A stretch of DNA of 64,000 nucleotides from positions 434,001 through 498,000 of the forward strand of contig JAACJP010000012.1 of NCBI GenBank assembly GCA_013368375.1, written 5' to 3'. The stretch is from Tricholomella constricta (Eukaryota; Basidiomycota; Agaricomycetes; Agaricales; Lyophyllaceae). The translations under genes and the position numbers were made by a program. Numbering within the stretch: position 1 is the first letter of the stretch; every line of letters begins with the position of its first letter. Positions 50,311-60,865 of the stretch are shown piece by piece. The notes below the pieces were generated by a model. It was given only the letters and a program-made list of their open reading frames with translations, was not told where the DNA came from and ran no database searches.

Positions 50311-51344
50311 TAGACTCGTACCAGTCCCTAAAGAATTGCGAGAGTTGATGACAGTCGATCAACGCTACCGCAAAATAGGGACTGGAACATAATCTCGTGT
50401 TTTAGGACAGTCGGATTTCTCCCACGGGTTGTTTTGACTTAGAAAGATTTCGACAGCTTGGATAATTTGAACTCGTCCCAATTCAATTCTGAGTAGAGAG
50501 AACTGTAGGCCTTACAATTCTAAGCATTCTGGTAGAAAAATAATGTGTAAAAGGTACATATGACAGGGAAAAATGGAGTTACAAACCAGCGAGACTAGGC
50601 GGCCCGCCGGCCTATGCTCGTGATCAAAATGCCATTCAAACCTATTATCTCGATAGACACCGATAGGTTCAGAAATGCGACGCGCACCCTCTGCAAGACC
50701 TTTGGGATCAACAGCTCTGGTAATACCAAGAGTAGGCTGGTGGGAAATATGCTGCAAGGTATTGACAGGGAAAACCCAGGCCTTCCTTGGGATGCTCTAT
50801 TCCATCACTGGAGCCCCGAGAACACAGAAAAAGACTGCCAGAAGACAATGATCTGCTACAAGTGTTTCGCGAGGTGTGTCCAATTTGGAAGGTCGCAATG
50901 GAAATATACGAAGCATGAAGCGGGCAAATTTGAGAACGGGTCGTCGTTCTGTTCAACTTCCTCATGAAGGCAGCGTTTTTTAGATGATCTCCTGGGTTCC
51001 ATGCGTGAAGAGATATGAGGGACTGTCATCCTGAGTAAGGTAAAGCACGATTGAGGCAGTAATTCGCATTTTTCTTGCCACAGAATTGGTCAATTCTGGC
51101 AGAAGAAAGCGGCAACTCAGTTTTAGCACGTAGCGAAGAGAATGTACGGTTCAGATCGCGAAAAAGGGGAGACACCCAAAGCGCGAAGGCGCCAGAAATC
51201 GTGAAATCTTTCTAAGTCAAAACAACCCGTGGGAGAAATCCGACTGTACTAAAACACGAGATTATGTTCCAGTCCCTATTCTTATGTGATCAAACGACTG
51301 TCTTTGATTTCAACATAAGGTCTATAGGTACTGGTTCGAGTCTA
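50311..51344 (+). mobile_element. TIR transposable element, copy A (1,034 bases)
   Basis: Ends are TAGACTCGTACCAGTCCCTA (left) and, read inward from the right, TAGACTCGAACCAGTACCTA, 18 of 20 bases alike. A second, internal inverted repeat of 78 bases (50374-50451 against 51203-51280) differs at one position. The flanks carry a 9-base direct duplication, ACGCTGCTC, at 50302-50310 and 51345-51353. Total length is the same as copy B, and the two read as identical where compared. The interior has a 117-codon frame on the plus strand (50614-50967) and open frames on the other strand; no known transposase motif is seen. A 9-base duplication fits Mutator-like or Merlin/KDZ-type families; family is unassigned. 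Likely a non-autonomous, recently active element. It lies between NCE101-like and PAC3-like genes without breaking either. Confidence 0.88.
50614..50967 (+). CDS. Open reading frame inside element copy A, function unknown
   Basis: Begins MLVIKMPFKPIISIDTDRFR if the ATG is used, and ends KFENGSSFCSTSS (117 residues). It carries a Cys cluster TMICYKCFARCVQFG and an aromatic/basic tail (GRSQWKYTKHEAG). The same protein is encoded on the opposite strand in copy B (61983-62336). Conservation between the copies says nothing about selection because the whole elements appear identical. It may be a remnant of a transposon protein or a chance frame; the reverse strand is also open here. Confidence 0.35.
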   Translation: MLVIKMPFKPIISIDTDRFRNATRTLCKTFGINSSGNTKSRLVGNMLQGIDRENPGLPWDALFHHWSPENTEKDCQKTMICYKCFARCVQFGRSQWKYTKHEAGKFENGSSFCSTSS

Positions 51345-51353
51345 ACGCTGCTC
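51345..51353 (+). repeat. Target-site duplication of element copy A, right
   Basis: ACGCTGCTC immediately after the right inverted repeat; identical to 50302-50310. Confidence 0.85.
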
Positions 51354-51477
51354 ATCATCGCCTGCATAAAGATTGGAACATTTATTAACTTGCGTCCAAG
51401 TGTTACACTTTCTGATGAAAAATGGTAGGCGACTTTAAATTCGGGTGCTTCGAGCATAGGGGAGACAAACTAGCACC

Positions 51478-52004
51478 TCAATCACGCGAAATGAGTTCGT
51501 AGAGAGCAGACATAACCCCTTGAAATACAACTTTCTCCTGTTCGGTCACACCCTCATCATCAGCTCCATCGGATTTCCGTAAAGCAAGACCAACAACGAC
51601 ACTCCGCCAAGAAGCTCCCAATGAATTAAGAGCACCCTCCTTCCACACGATAGTGGCGATCTGGGCGGCATAAAGAGAATGTAAGGTGTGCATGTGTTCC
51701 GATGGAGCGCTTCCAAGCAAAGGTGTCAGCTGGATTGCGGGGGGTGGAGGAGGCAATGGCCGTTGGTTCGGAAGCAAAGGATCTGGAGCAGGAGCTGGCA
51801 ATAGAGGCGTCGCATCAGGTATTGAGACTTGGATCTTCAAAATAATGGTTAGGCATTGTCGATCGGTGGATGTCGAAACGAGAGCACCAGAGTCCCAACT
51901 TTGCCCAACTGCGTAACTAAAACTAATATCCGATCCGCGAACGTCTGGACCAATATTTCAGTAGAATGGCCATCCAGCTCTCGTGAAATCTGGCGAGTGG
52001 ACAT
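51478..52004 (-). CDS. Proteasome assembly chaperone PAC3-like protein
   Basis: Exon 1 starts at 52004 (MSTRQISRELDGHSTEILVQ, TFADRILVLVTQLGKVGTL). An intron joins to IQVSIPDATPLLPAPAPDPL, a Pro-rich loop, then IQLTPLLGSAPSEHMHTLHS, LYAAQIATIVW and SVVVGLALRKSDG, ending YELISRD. The pattern of a beta-rich start (DRILVLVTQLGKVG), a loop, then the LLG and YAxQIA block matches the small PSMG3/Pac3 (Irc25/Poc3) family that helps assemble the 20S alpha ring. About 160 residues. The start codon lies on top of the 5' end of the divergent MED16 gene. Confidence 0.65.
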
Positions 52005-52111
52005 GGCCGACGAGCATCAAGCGTTTGAGAAGTTGCACAGCCACTAATTTACCAGGCCTATTCAGTGTTCTCAACCCCCTCAACAGCTCTGTTCTGGTTT
52101 ACGGACTCGGC

Positions 52112-55100
52112 ATGTTTCACGACGTAAAACCCGTTCCTATATCCCCACAGAAGGGTAAAGCAAGGGAGAAACAAAATTGGCAGACTGGGTGGTGGGATTT
52201 CCAACCACTCGCCGAGCGGTCACTCAGGTGCGGAAGGAACGTAGCTATGAATATGGCGTTGTCTTACACCTTAGACTTGCAGACCTGTGGAATGGTCGCC
52301 ATCCTCGGTCATATTCAGCGCCCATCCAGCGCAGCCTCTGGTGACCGCGCGGCACTTCTCATCCTCGAAACAATTCGTTATTCCGTCGCCGACACCTATC
52401 ATCTCCTCGCCTGCGTCTTATGGCCCCCCCACTGTTATATCTGTAGCACCTGGAGACGACTGGCTGTTCGCATATTTTCCTGGGCACAATGTTGACGGAA
52501 CAGGTTGCTTGTGGAAACGAGGTTCGCAGATCGACAATTGGAACGTAAAGGAGTGGTGGACTTTTCCTCAAGGAGGGGGTGTGGTTGCTATAAGCTGGCT
52601 CGGAACGACTAGAGAGGTGTGTGGTTGAAGCATTTCATAGGTTTGAGCATTCTATAGCAGTGATCTCGTTTTGGACTAGTGGGTCGCTGGTAATGCTCCA
52701 GGTTCGTCGACGCGTTTGCCTCCGCGTGGACCACGCACTCCAGTGTCTAGTCCAACGCTACTGCTCGTGACTCAGGACCATCATGTTAAAATCTATTACT
52801 TCCGGTATTACAATCCCGCTATGATGGTTCTCAGTCGTTCGATTGCACAATCCGGCACAACGGTCGAAGGCTCACCCCAACTTGGTGGAGACGCGAACTC
52901 CAGTGGCATTAGACAATGTTTTAGAGCCGCTATTGGCCTTGGATATAACGGCACGTATACTTTCGTTGATCAGTCTATGCAGTCGCTAATCTATCTTGTT
53001 TAGAATCATCAATCCTGATAGCGACAAGATCCTACTATACTCCGCCACCACTCATTAACACTCAGTTCACACTCAATGCTAACCTCCCAGAAGACATGAA
53101 TCAGCCTTTGCCTCCAAATTTACAGGCGATGGAATGGGAGAATTGGGGCGAAGAAGTGACCATCAATCTCTGCGAAATCCACCTCCGATACAATGGCACA
53201 AATATCGGTATGTTTATGGTCTTTCTCAAGTGTTGTATTTGAATTGATCAAAAATAGGCTTCGTCGTGGAAATGTTACCTCCCATACGGCACTGCGGCTC
53301 TACTCTTGTGGATCTCAACTTCATCAGCATACCACCTTCCCTCGACGTTCAGAAGTCATCATCCTCCCCACGCAAGAATTACAACGAGAGGGGTCAGTTC
53401 CAGTTCTATTTGACATCTTCTTTTCTCAATTTTGACGACTGTAAGTCATGCCTTCCTCATAAATTCCAATTCTGACACTAAGCTTGGTCAGACAACTCTC
53501 CACCGAAGTCAGAGCTGGTTGTACATTCTGTAGGACGACCGCAAACTTCACCGGGTTCAAATTCACCTAAGCCTACTTGGGTCAGTGTTTTTGTCCCGTT
53601 GACTTCTCTTGCCTTCATCTCACATGTACAGAAATTCAACAAAACCGCTGTTCGCTCGTTCACACCGAGTGTCCTTACGTTTATCTCTCATTCTACCGTG
53701 CGGTCAGACTCGGGCCGACCTCTTATTTATGCTGGAATCGTGGATACCTCTGGCATCCTCCCGAGAGCCCCTTCAAGGATCAAAAAAGCTTCTGTCGGGA
53801 ACATTAGAGTGCTTAACCTGTACGTCTTTGCTGATTGATATATTTATGTATCTCAACTGAAGCCTGGACAGTTCCGATCTGACAGACAATGAGGATTATC
53901 AACCTTCGCCCATACTTTGTGACGTCGATAAAATGGGCCAAGATCGTAAGATTTCGTGTTTTTCTGAGTAATGTTGACGGCTACTAAGTAGGTATTTAGC
54001 TCCTTTTAATGCTGTTTTATCGCCCAACGGCGCATTTCTTTGTACGATCTCGTCTTCTCTGTGGCCTGTGCGGACCTCGATCCAATCGCTGCCTAGCCTG
54101 AAGGACAGCAAGGATGCTTCTGGTTCGTCATCGCTATATCGTCTATTATACTTTCCTCACCGTCGCAATTTTATAGGAAAACAAATATATCCTCTCGCGG
54201 CCCCCCTTGCATCTGCTGTTATCTCAGGCCGACCCGCAATAGATATCACCCACGCACTTGCCCTTGCGTCTATCCCTCTGTCGGATGTTTTGGACACACT
54301 ATACCAAACTAACCATATTCTGGAAGGTCATAGAGATGGCTTCTCTCATGCTTGGACTTTGGAACTCCTCGGCGAAATCATGGCTGTGTACAGAGAACGG
54401 TCCCTCTGTGCCCAGGACGAAGAAAAATATAATTTAACTATGCGGTGGAAGACAGCACACGACATCTGTTCCCTTTCTGCGTGCAACAAGGCATTTGAGG
54501 ATTGTCAAGACGGGGAGACATATGATCTCGGTAATTCAGAACTTTTTTTGATTTGGACTGCAACTCTAATAATTTTACAGATGCCGTTTGGCAACTTATT
54601 GGCTTGTTAACATGGGTTGTTTCTTTTACGGAAAAGGTGCTCAAGCAGTGCGTGTTGTCCAGCGATCTTGCCCCTGGGGATGTCAAGAAAGAAATCGACG
54701 ACAAGTCATCAGTGTTGGACCTATGTGAGCTTATTTCGTTCGTTCATTGCTTCAGATGCTAATAATATATCCAGCCAGGTTGAGTCCACCTTTGGATGTC
54801 CCTGTGCTCCTCCATCTAGGACATCCTTTCGCTCTCAAAATATTCATGACAGCATTGTCGCATGTGCAAAGATGCCGCGCTTATGTTGGGTCTCTTTCTG
54901 CCCGTGGAGAGAATGCTCAAATTGCTCGGGACGTTCTCGTCGACCTAGTGGATAGTTCCGGGGTAGACTTTGCAGCCTTGAAGACTGCTCTAGTCCCCAC
55001 ACTTGAAGAAATGCAGGCGTTTGACAGTAAGTGCATCCCGGTTCGACTTTCACAACGTCGTTAATCGGTTCTCAGGGGACAGTTGTCGAAGAGCATTGAT

Positions 55101-55452
55101 ATCATGCCGGCCCACTCCAGCCATGCACCTTCATCTTTCTAAAGTGATCCAGAAAGTCACACAGCCCTCCGTTCTCAACAAACCCATTCTTTTCATCAAA
55201 CCACAGGACCTTGTAGACGGCGTTGCCCGTTTATGCTCTGCACCGAAGAAGGACAGGGATAAAGACGTCGTAAGCAAACGCTCCCTCGCTGAAGTGACTG
55301 GCAGCATGTCATGTCTGCGGTGTTGGGGAGAAACTACACTGATCAACGACCTTTCTGCTGGAGGGAATATTTCGTTACGATGGCGCGCTTGGGAGAATAC
55401 GTGGATATCTCATTGTATCTGCGGTGGGAATTGGAGGAGTAGTTCACAATGA
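52112..55452 (+). CDS. MED16: Mediator complex subunit 16
   Basis: Exons read MFHDVKPVPISPQKGKAREK, WWDFQPLAERSLR, then RPVEWSPSSVIFSAHPAQPL over an intron, followed by a WD40-like beta-propeller (VISVAPGDDWLFAYFPGHNV; VKEWWTFPQGGGVVAISWLG; TLLLVTQDHHVKIYYFRYYN; LPFNAVLSPNGAFLCTISSS). A helical C-terminal half follows (ALALASIPLSDVLDTLYQTN; WQLIGLLTWVVSFTEKVLKQ), and a final zinc-like module CLRCWGETTLIND ... WISHCICGGNWR typical of MED16/Sin4 tails. MED16 is a tail-module subunit that receives signals from activators. The N-terminus is uncertain: an ATG at 52003 (MADEHQAFEKL) can be joined in frame only by an unusually short 34-base intron, so 52112 is given as the safe start. Convergent with the acyltransferase gene, 30 bases between stops. 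Confidence 0.85.
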
Positions 55453-55482
55453 TCCAATAACTACGTACACCGACTTCTAGTC

Positions 55483-57221
55483 TCAGAGGCGTGTTTGAGG
55501 CTTTTTAATAGTAGCTGCATCCCCTTCGAGGAAAACTTTGGTCGCCTCCCTTACTTCGTGCAACCATTCCTTGACCGTATCTTCGTCGTAGACGTTCATG
55601 TCCCAAAAAACGTTGAGATGCAGCTGCTGACGTGTAGTTGATGCTCCAAGATATAACTCTGCTGGGCGGCAATGCAGTTTCGTCCCTGACGTATGAAGGT
55701 ATAAACGTGGTGTAGGCGAGCACTCCCGTGCCAGGGGGTAATGACGAGGGAGGAGGTTATCGACCTAGATACGTATCACTCGCAGCAACGTTGGTGCTAT
55801 GAACTAACTCACATTTCCAAAACTTGAGCCGCCATGGGTCAAGACAGGATGTTGATCCGTGACTGGGATTGGGGCAGCAATTTGTCCCTCCATGTCCTTC
55901 CAGTTCGTTGCAACATCCTTGAGTCTGTCGACGCTCGCTTGCGAGCGTGACATAGAGATATAAAGAAATAAAGGATGTTTCGTGAGACTGGCGGATTGTT
56001 TTCTGATGGATCGAGAACGCAACAGGAACCGGGGAAAGGAGAGAAGATCTTGGAAGTTGGGAAGGTCATCGCCCGGAGCTATATTTGCCACGGCGCCCAA
56101 AGGCATGAAGGGGAGTCTGAGAGAAAAAAACCCGATGGCGAGAGAAACGTTGGTGGAACCACCCCTGTCATACCATTCTGGATCCAGGAACGACCGCAGG
56201 CTGAGAGGACCACCGGTCACCATAGGTTCCTTCTTTCTGTACTCCCATTCCTCGATATCTATGTCGCCGCGAATGTATCTCCGGCAAAGAACGCGCGTCA
56301 ACGCAACCTGTGCAAGGACAGGGAACGCGTTGCCGAACGTAAGCCCATTGGCTCGGCAGTTTTGGATGATGCGCGTCGACTCCTCGGGTGAAAAAGACAA
56401 TGTAATAAGGCCTGAACGGGCGGGAGTATAGGCAGTCAACCGGGTGAAAATTCGAGGGAGCGTGTGGCCACCCTAAAATCAAGATTCTTTAAGGACCTTC
56501 TGGTCATCAAGCTTTTCTTGCCACGTACTGTTATCTTGGACAGACGTATAGAAGACAGAGTCTGGCCAATCGCTCGATGCCACCTGTTCCTCGCCCTGCT
56601 CAGCGCTATATCTGGTAGCAAGACATCCAACGGGAGTGCCAATGCAAGTCTTTCTTCGATGTCCCACTGTGTACTGGTGAGTGAGGAAGAGAGAATGTCC
56701 AGAAAAGACCGCAACAGGGTAGCATTTGCTATGCCATCTGTTATGCAATGTGCGACGTGTATGAGAACATGCACATGGCTTATCTGGTCGGTCCGAGATA
56801 TAATGACGACCCGAGCAAGTAGGTTACTGGAGAGTAACCTTACGCCGTTCAGCACAACGTCTGCAAATTCTTGTGCTTCTGACAGAGACGAGGCGCTGTG
56901 GAAGGATATCTCCTCCGGGCCGCAGTTTTCCAATCGGTCCTCTGCAAAGACGAAGGATACTGGATCTCTACTGCCAGCTGGTTCTTCCAAAAACGAGCCG
57001 AGTAAAGGAAACTGCTGCTTTAATGATCGCCAAGTCCTGGTAATATTCTCGACGCTGAAAAGGACCTGGTCCGCGGGATCTATGCTTTCGACGACTGCGT
57101 GCTGGAGGGTATCTGCGGTCCCGTTGAACTTGCTATCCCAGTAGAATCCAAGCTCGGTGACCCCCAATGGACGCACAAAGATGCGGGGGTAAACGCTGCG
57201 TCGAGGCGCCCAAGTAGCCAT
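55483..57221 (-). CDS. Condensation-fold acyltransferase (alcohol acetyltransferase-like)
   Basis: Start ATG at 57221 (MATWAPRRSVYPRIFVRPLG, VTELGFYW). The catalytic motif appears as HVLIHVAHCITDGIANATLL, an HxxxDG motif of the chloramphenicol-acetyltransferase/condensation superfamily. The C-terminal half includes LTAYTPARSGLITLSFSPEE, ANGLTFGNAFPVLAQVALTR, GGPLSLRSFLDPEW, and after an intron RHYPLARECSPTPRLYLHTS and HLNVFWDMNVYDEDTVKEWL. Stop at 55485-55483. About 520 residues. Fungal relatives are annotated as alcohol acetyltransferases or uncharacterised condensation-like proteins; substrate is unknown. It is not the GNAT-type enzyme expected to acylate hydroxyornithine, so a link to the siderophore locus 25 kb away is not supported. 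Confidence 0.72.
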
Positions 57222-57567
57222 GAAGTAGGAGCTGAGTCACGGAAGAATTGGACCGAATGACTTCCCAAGCCTGCCATGTGGGTCGGCAATTGATAGATGG
57301 GCCGCCGGATCCGATAGTAAGTATGCTGCAACTGCAGTAGTAGAAGAGGCGCCTAGCAGTCTGTAGTGTGCAAAGAGCAGCACTGAGCAAGCGATTGCAT
57401 TAAAGTATGAATTGGACCATACTCAGCATCGACATTTGTTGAAGTCGGAACCGTCACAAAGCAAAACGCGACAGTGGCACGTGTGAATCTGCTCGGATCG
57501 CGTCAATTAAAATCTTTCTACGCATCTACTACAGTGCCAGTCGTAGATCCAACCACACTCTTTCACC
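57222..57567. other. Divergent promoter interval, acyltransferase / PUS4
   Basis: 346 bases between the two start codons. No gene, RNA or repeat is seen. Confidence 0.45.
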
Positions 57568-58724
57568 ATGCCCAAAATTTCACTCCCTCCATTCCCAGTC
57601 TCTGGTCTTTTTGGGGTGGCAAAGCCATCTGGGCCCACCAGCATGTCGGTCATTAACGACGTCAAATTTCTCATTGCACAATCGCGAATTTTTGTCGAGG
57701 CGGAAAAGCTGGAGAAGATGAAGGGTAAAAAGGTCAAGAGAGGGAAGCATGCGCGTGACGGGGTTAAGATTGGGCAAGGAGGGACTCTTGATCCACTCGC
57801 TGATGGTGTTTTAGGTGAATCTAATGATATGACTTGAAAATCACGAATAATTCTCCCTCATTTAACAGTGGTGGGAGTTGGGAGAGGGACCAAGAAATTG
57901 TCCGAGTTCTTGGATTGCACCAAAGTATGTTGATCAAATTAAACAGTTCGCTGGATACTTAACAGTCGAAAAGGAATACCGTACTACGTGTCTCCTGGGT
58001 TGCGAAACGGATACATATGACAGCGAGGGTGCTCGCGTCCGCACCGCACCCTGGGATCATGTAACGAGGGAGCAAGTTGAATCTGCACTTTCTCAATTCT
58101 CTGGGCAAATTCAACAGACACCTCCCATGTTCGTGTCCTTGCCACGGTCGAACTCCATTCTTATGACCTTCCAGATTTTCGGCTCTAAAAATGGATGGAA
58201 TGCCGCTCTACGACTACGCTAGGAAAGGTATCCCGCTCCCACGTCCAATTGAACCGCGACAGGTTACTGTGCACTCTCTTGAACTCGTGGAATGGAAAGG
58301 TAGCGACCACACGTATCGCTGGCCTGAAAAGTCCTTCTCGGAGGAAGAAAAAAAGGCAATGGAAATAGCGCTTCAAGGCGCGGAAGGCAATGTCTCGGTC
58401 AAAGATGACCTGGATCCGGTCGCGACGGACGTCGCGCCGACTGCGTTCGTTTTAAAGATGAAAGTCTCTGGGGGCACATACGTGCGCTCTATCGTCCACG
58501 ATCTAGCGCATGCACTAGGGTCAGCTGGTCATGTCGTCACATTGAGCCGTTCTCGTCAAGGCCGCTTTGCTCTCGAACCAACGGAGGAAGGAGACCGAGG
58601 CTGTGTGCCTTGGGAGGTGTTCCAGCGGGCTTCTGCGAATCCAGGTGACGTCGACGAAGAAGGCTGGACTGAGTGGGAGCGGGAAGTTCTCAGCAGGCTC
58701 GACGTTGTGGATGGGAACAAATAA
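57568..58724 (+). CDS. PUS4: tRNA pseudouridine synthase, TruB family (PUS4-like)
   Basis: Start at 57568: MPKISLPPFPVSGLFGVAKP, SGPTSMSVINDVKFLI. The catalytic loop GQGGTLDPLADGVL contains the invariant Asp nucleophile. Next are VVGVGRGTKKLSEFLDCTKE, YRTTCLLGCETDTYDSEGAR, QFSGQIQQTPP, then ALKMDGMPLYDYARKGIPLP over an intron, and the thumb/PUA-side block KMKVSGGTYVRSIVHDLAHA and LGSAGHVVTLSRSRQGRFAL. These are all TruB motifs. Pus4 converts U55 in the T-loop of cytosolic and mitochondrial tRNAs. A Lys-rich insertion (KLEKMKGKKVKRGKHARDG) and an extra loop around 58330-58430 are eukaryotic features. Complete. Confidence 0.93.
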
Positions 58725-59608
58725 ACAAATCCCACCGTTAACGTGATTTCATGTTGACAACCAGCCGTTCCTAACCATCCGAGGTTCTTGCCAATCGTAA
58801 ACGGGCTAGTCGTGGTGCGCGTCGCCGCGCATGTCGTGACATTAAGCAGGGACCAAATAATATTTTTCATTTCCGCACCGTTGGGACACGCCTTACCTCG
58901 CAAGTCCTGACTATAAAGTTCCGACATACATGTCTCGAACGCCCATTCCTTCGTGAGCGATTCGCCGCCGTCGTTTCATTGCCCTTTAATTTGTCCTTCC
59001 GCTGTCGCCTTCAACGCGGTGAGTGTTCGGATATTCGACTGGGTAAATGGTTATTCTGCTGTCTTTGGTTCAATAGTTCCTCCTCTCAGGACATTTGACA
59101 TTTGCTCCCGCTTTGTTATCTAGTGTACATGTATTTTCCCAGCAGGAACTCTCTCATGTGTACGGTTGGATGTATTCTCGATCCATCGTGATTGGGCACG
59201 AGTCTTGGTTCAGTTTCTTTTCATACAAACTACGTTCTCAACAGGTGACCCAGATCAATGTCGCTAGTCGCAGCTGAAAGCCTCGGCTGGATCACTCCTT
59301 CGACCGGGTCTTCGCTGGTAAAAATCAAGAAAATACAGACAATTAGCACGCCACTGCGGGGCGTTCGACCCTTGAACCCCAGTGACCGGCGCACGCCATT
59401 AATATTTTCAGGTTCGGCATCCGAGCGACGTGGAGGACGCCAAGTGCGGGCGGGAAATGACCCGAGGACGGTCCGGGCCGTGAAGTGGATACGGAAATCG
59501 GGCCGTTGGGGTCCGAAAAACACCTAAGCGCCCCTCTTTCGACCGTTTATATACTTGGGTTGAGCAAAACAGGATGTTGAACCCCACTGCCATCCTACTA
59601 CCCTCGCA
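58725..59608. other. 884-base interval without a supported gene
   Basis: Lies between PUS4 and the aldolase gene, both on the plus strand. A short ATG frame at 58930 (MSRTPIPS) runs into a GTGAGC donor-like site, which could mark an upstream exon or a leader intron of the aldolase gene, but nothing confirms it. No tRNA cloverleaf was found. Confidence 0.4.
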
Positions 59609-60865
59609 ATGGCTGCCAATGGAATCAACGGTACTCACTCGGTCTTTCGCCCCCTCAAGGCCGGCATCTATGCACCAATTCCGTCTTTTTTCTTACCCTC
59701 CTCCGAGGACCTTGGTCAGTAGCTCCTAGTTTGCGTCCCCGACTGTAATTCTCCGAGGTTTTAACCTGACACCCCAACTCAGACATCCCTACTTTTGAGG
59801 CCCATGTTGCTCGGGTAGCCGCAGCTGGTGTTGCGCCAGTCATTGCTGGTTCCATGGGAGAGGCTATTCACTTGTCGCACGCGGAACGTGTCAGGTTGAT
59901 TCATGCGGGTCGGAAGGCGCTGGACAACGCAGGGTTCCCCAATTTCCCTACCATAGTTGGTACAGGATCCGGAAGCACTAGAGAGACAATCGAATTAGGC
60001 AACGAGGCAGCCGCAGCCGGTGCTGATTATGCCATTGTCATTGCAAGTGGCTATTTTGCTGGCGCGTTGACCCGGGCCGCTCTCAAAGCCTTTTTCGTCG
60101 AAGTTTCCCAGAAGAGCCCGATCCCTGTTATCATTTACAACTGTAAGTCCGTTCAATGCATACTTGCTTAACATCGCTGAGTCGCTTCGAGATCCTGGTG
60201 CTAGCGGAGGCATCGATTTGGATTCGGACTTAATCGTCGAGCTGGCTGCCGAGTGCCCCAATGTCATTGGCGTTAAACTCACGTACGTGTTCCATATGTA
60301 CCACTGTTCAGAACTCCACTTTACTTGAAATTCAGCTGTGGAAACGTCGGAAAGCTCACCAGAATTGCCGAGACGGTGACTGATCCTGCCTGGGCCAAGC
60401 AGTATCCCCGCAAAAACCCCCAAACCAACTTTACCGTCCTCGGAGGATTCACTGACTTCCTTGTTCCGTCGGCATTTGTCAATGGTCATGGCGCAATCAC
60501 AGGTCTAGCCAACGTGGCGCCGGTGAGTCTCGTAACCCTCTTGAACACCCTTCCTCATCTAATAGATCCCTTTCCAGCATGCCATCGCCAAAGTTTATCA
60601 GCTTTCTGAGGCTTCCCGAAAGGATCTCTCATTCCTCCCCGAAGCTCAACGTCTGCAGGGTATCGTAGCACGTGGCGACTACACCATCGCGAAAACGTCC
60701 ATCTCGGGCACCAAATACCTGCTGGAGAAGATGTATGGATACGGTGGAGTCCCTCGGAAACCCCTTCCTCCCATTGATGCTGCTGCCGCCGAGGCCATCT
60801 GGGCACACCCGCATACACAAGAGCTGACCAACCTCGAGCGCCAACTCAGCTCTAAGACCGTATAG
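59609..60865 (+). CDS. DapA/HOGA-family class I aldolase
   Basis: Start at 59609 (MAANGINGTHSVFRPLKAGI, YAPIPSFF). Family landmarks are all present: VIAGSMGEAIHLSHAERVRL (the GS[TM]GE substrate loop), IVGTGSGSTRETIELGNEAA, ADYAIVIASGYFAGALTRAA, IPVIIYNYPGASGG (catalytic Tyr, split by an intron as AACT|AT) and NVIGVKLTCGNVGKL (Schiff-base Lys). The end is HTQELTNLERQLSSKTV, stop at 60863-60865. This TIM-barrel family covers dihydrodipicolinate synthase, 4-hydroxy-2-oxoglutarate aldolase and 3-deoxy-hexulosonate aldolase. Fungi lack the DapA lysine route, so hydroxyoxoglutarate aldolase or a sugar-acid aldolase (pectin-derived D-galacturonate path) is more likely. Substrate cannot be fixed. Confidence 0.9.

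Noticed and set aside
50708..50965. 85-residue minus-strand frame inside the element
   Set aside because: It overlaps the plus-strand frame and has no coding character of its own; its presence in copy B follows from sequence identity.
51330..51344. Right end of the element reads GGTTCGAGTCTA, close to a tRNA B-box / T-arm
   Set aside because: No cloverleaf can be built around it, the left end reads GGTACGAGTCTA, and the 9-base duplications show a DNA transposon, not a tRNA-derived SINE.
55483..57221. Acyltransferase as part of the siderophore cluster
   Set aside because: It has a condensation fold with HxxxDG, not the GNAT fold of hydroxyornithine acyltransferases, and lies 25 kb away among unrelated genes.
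58930..58955. Possible tiny gene starting MSRTPIPS
   Set aside because: Eight codons before a stop or donor-like site; no continuation with coding character was found.
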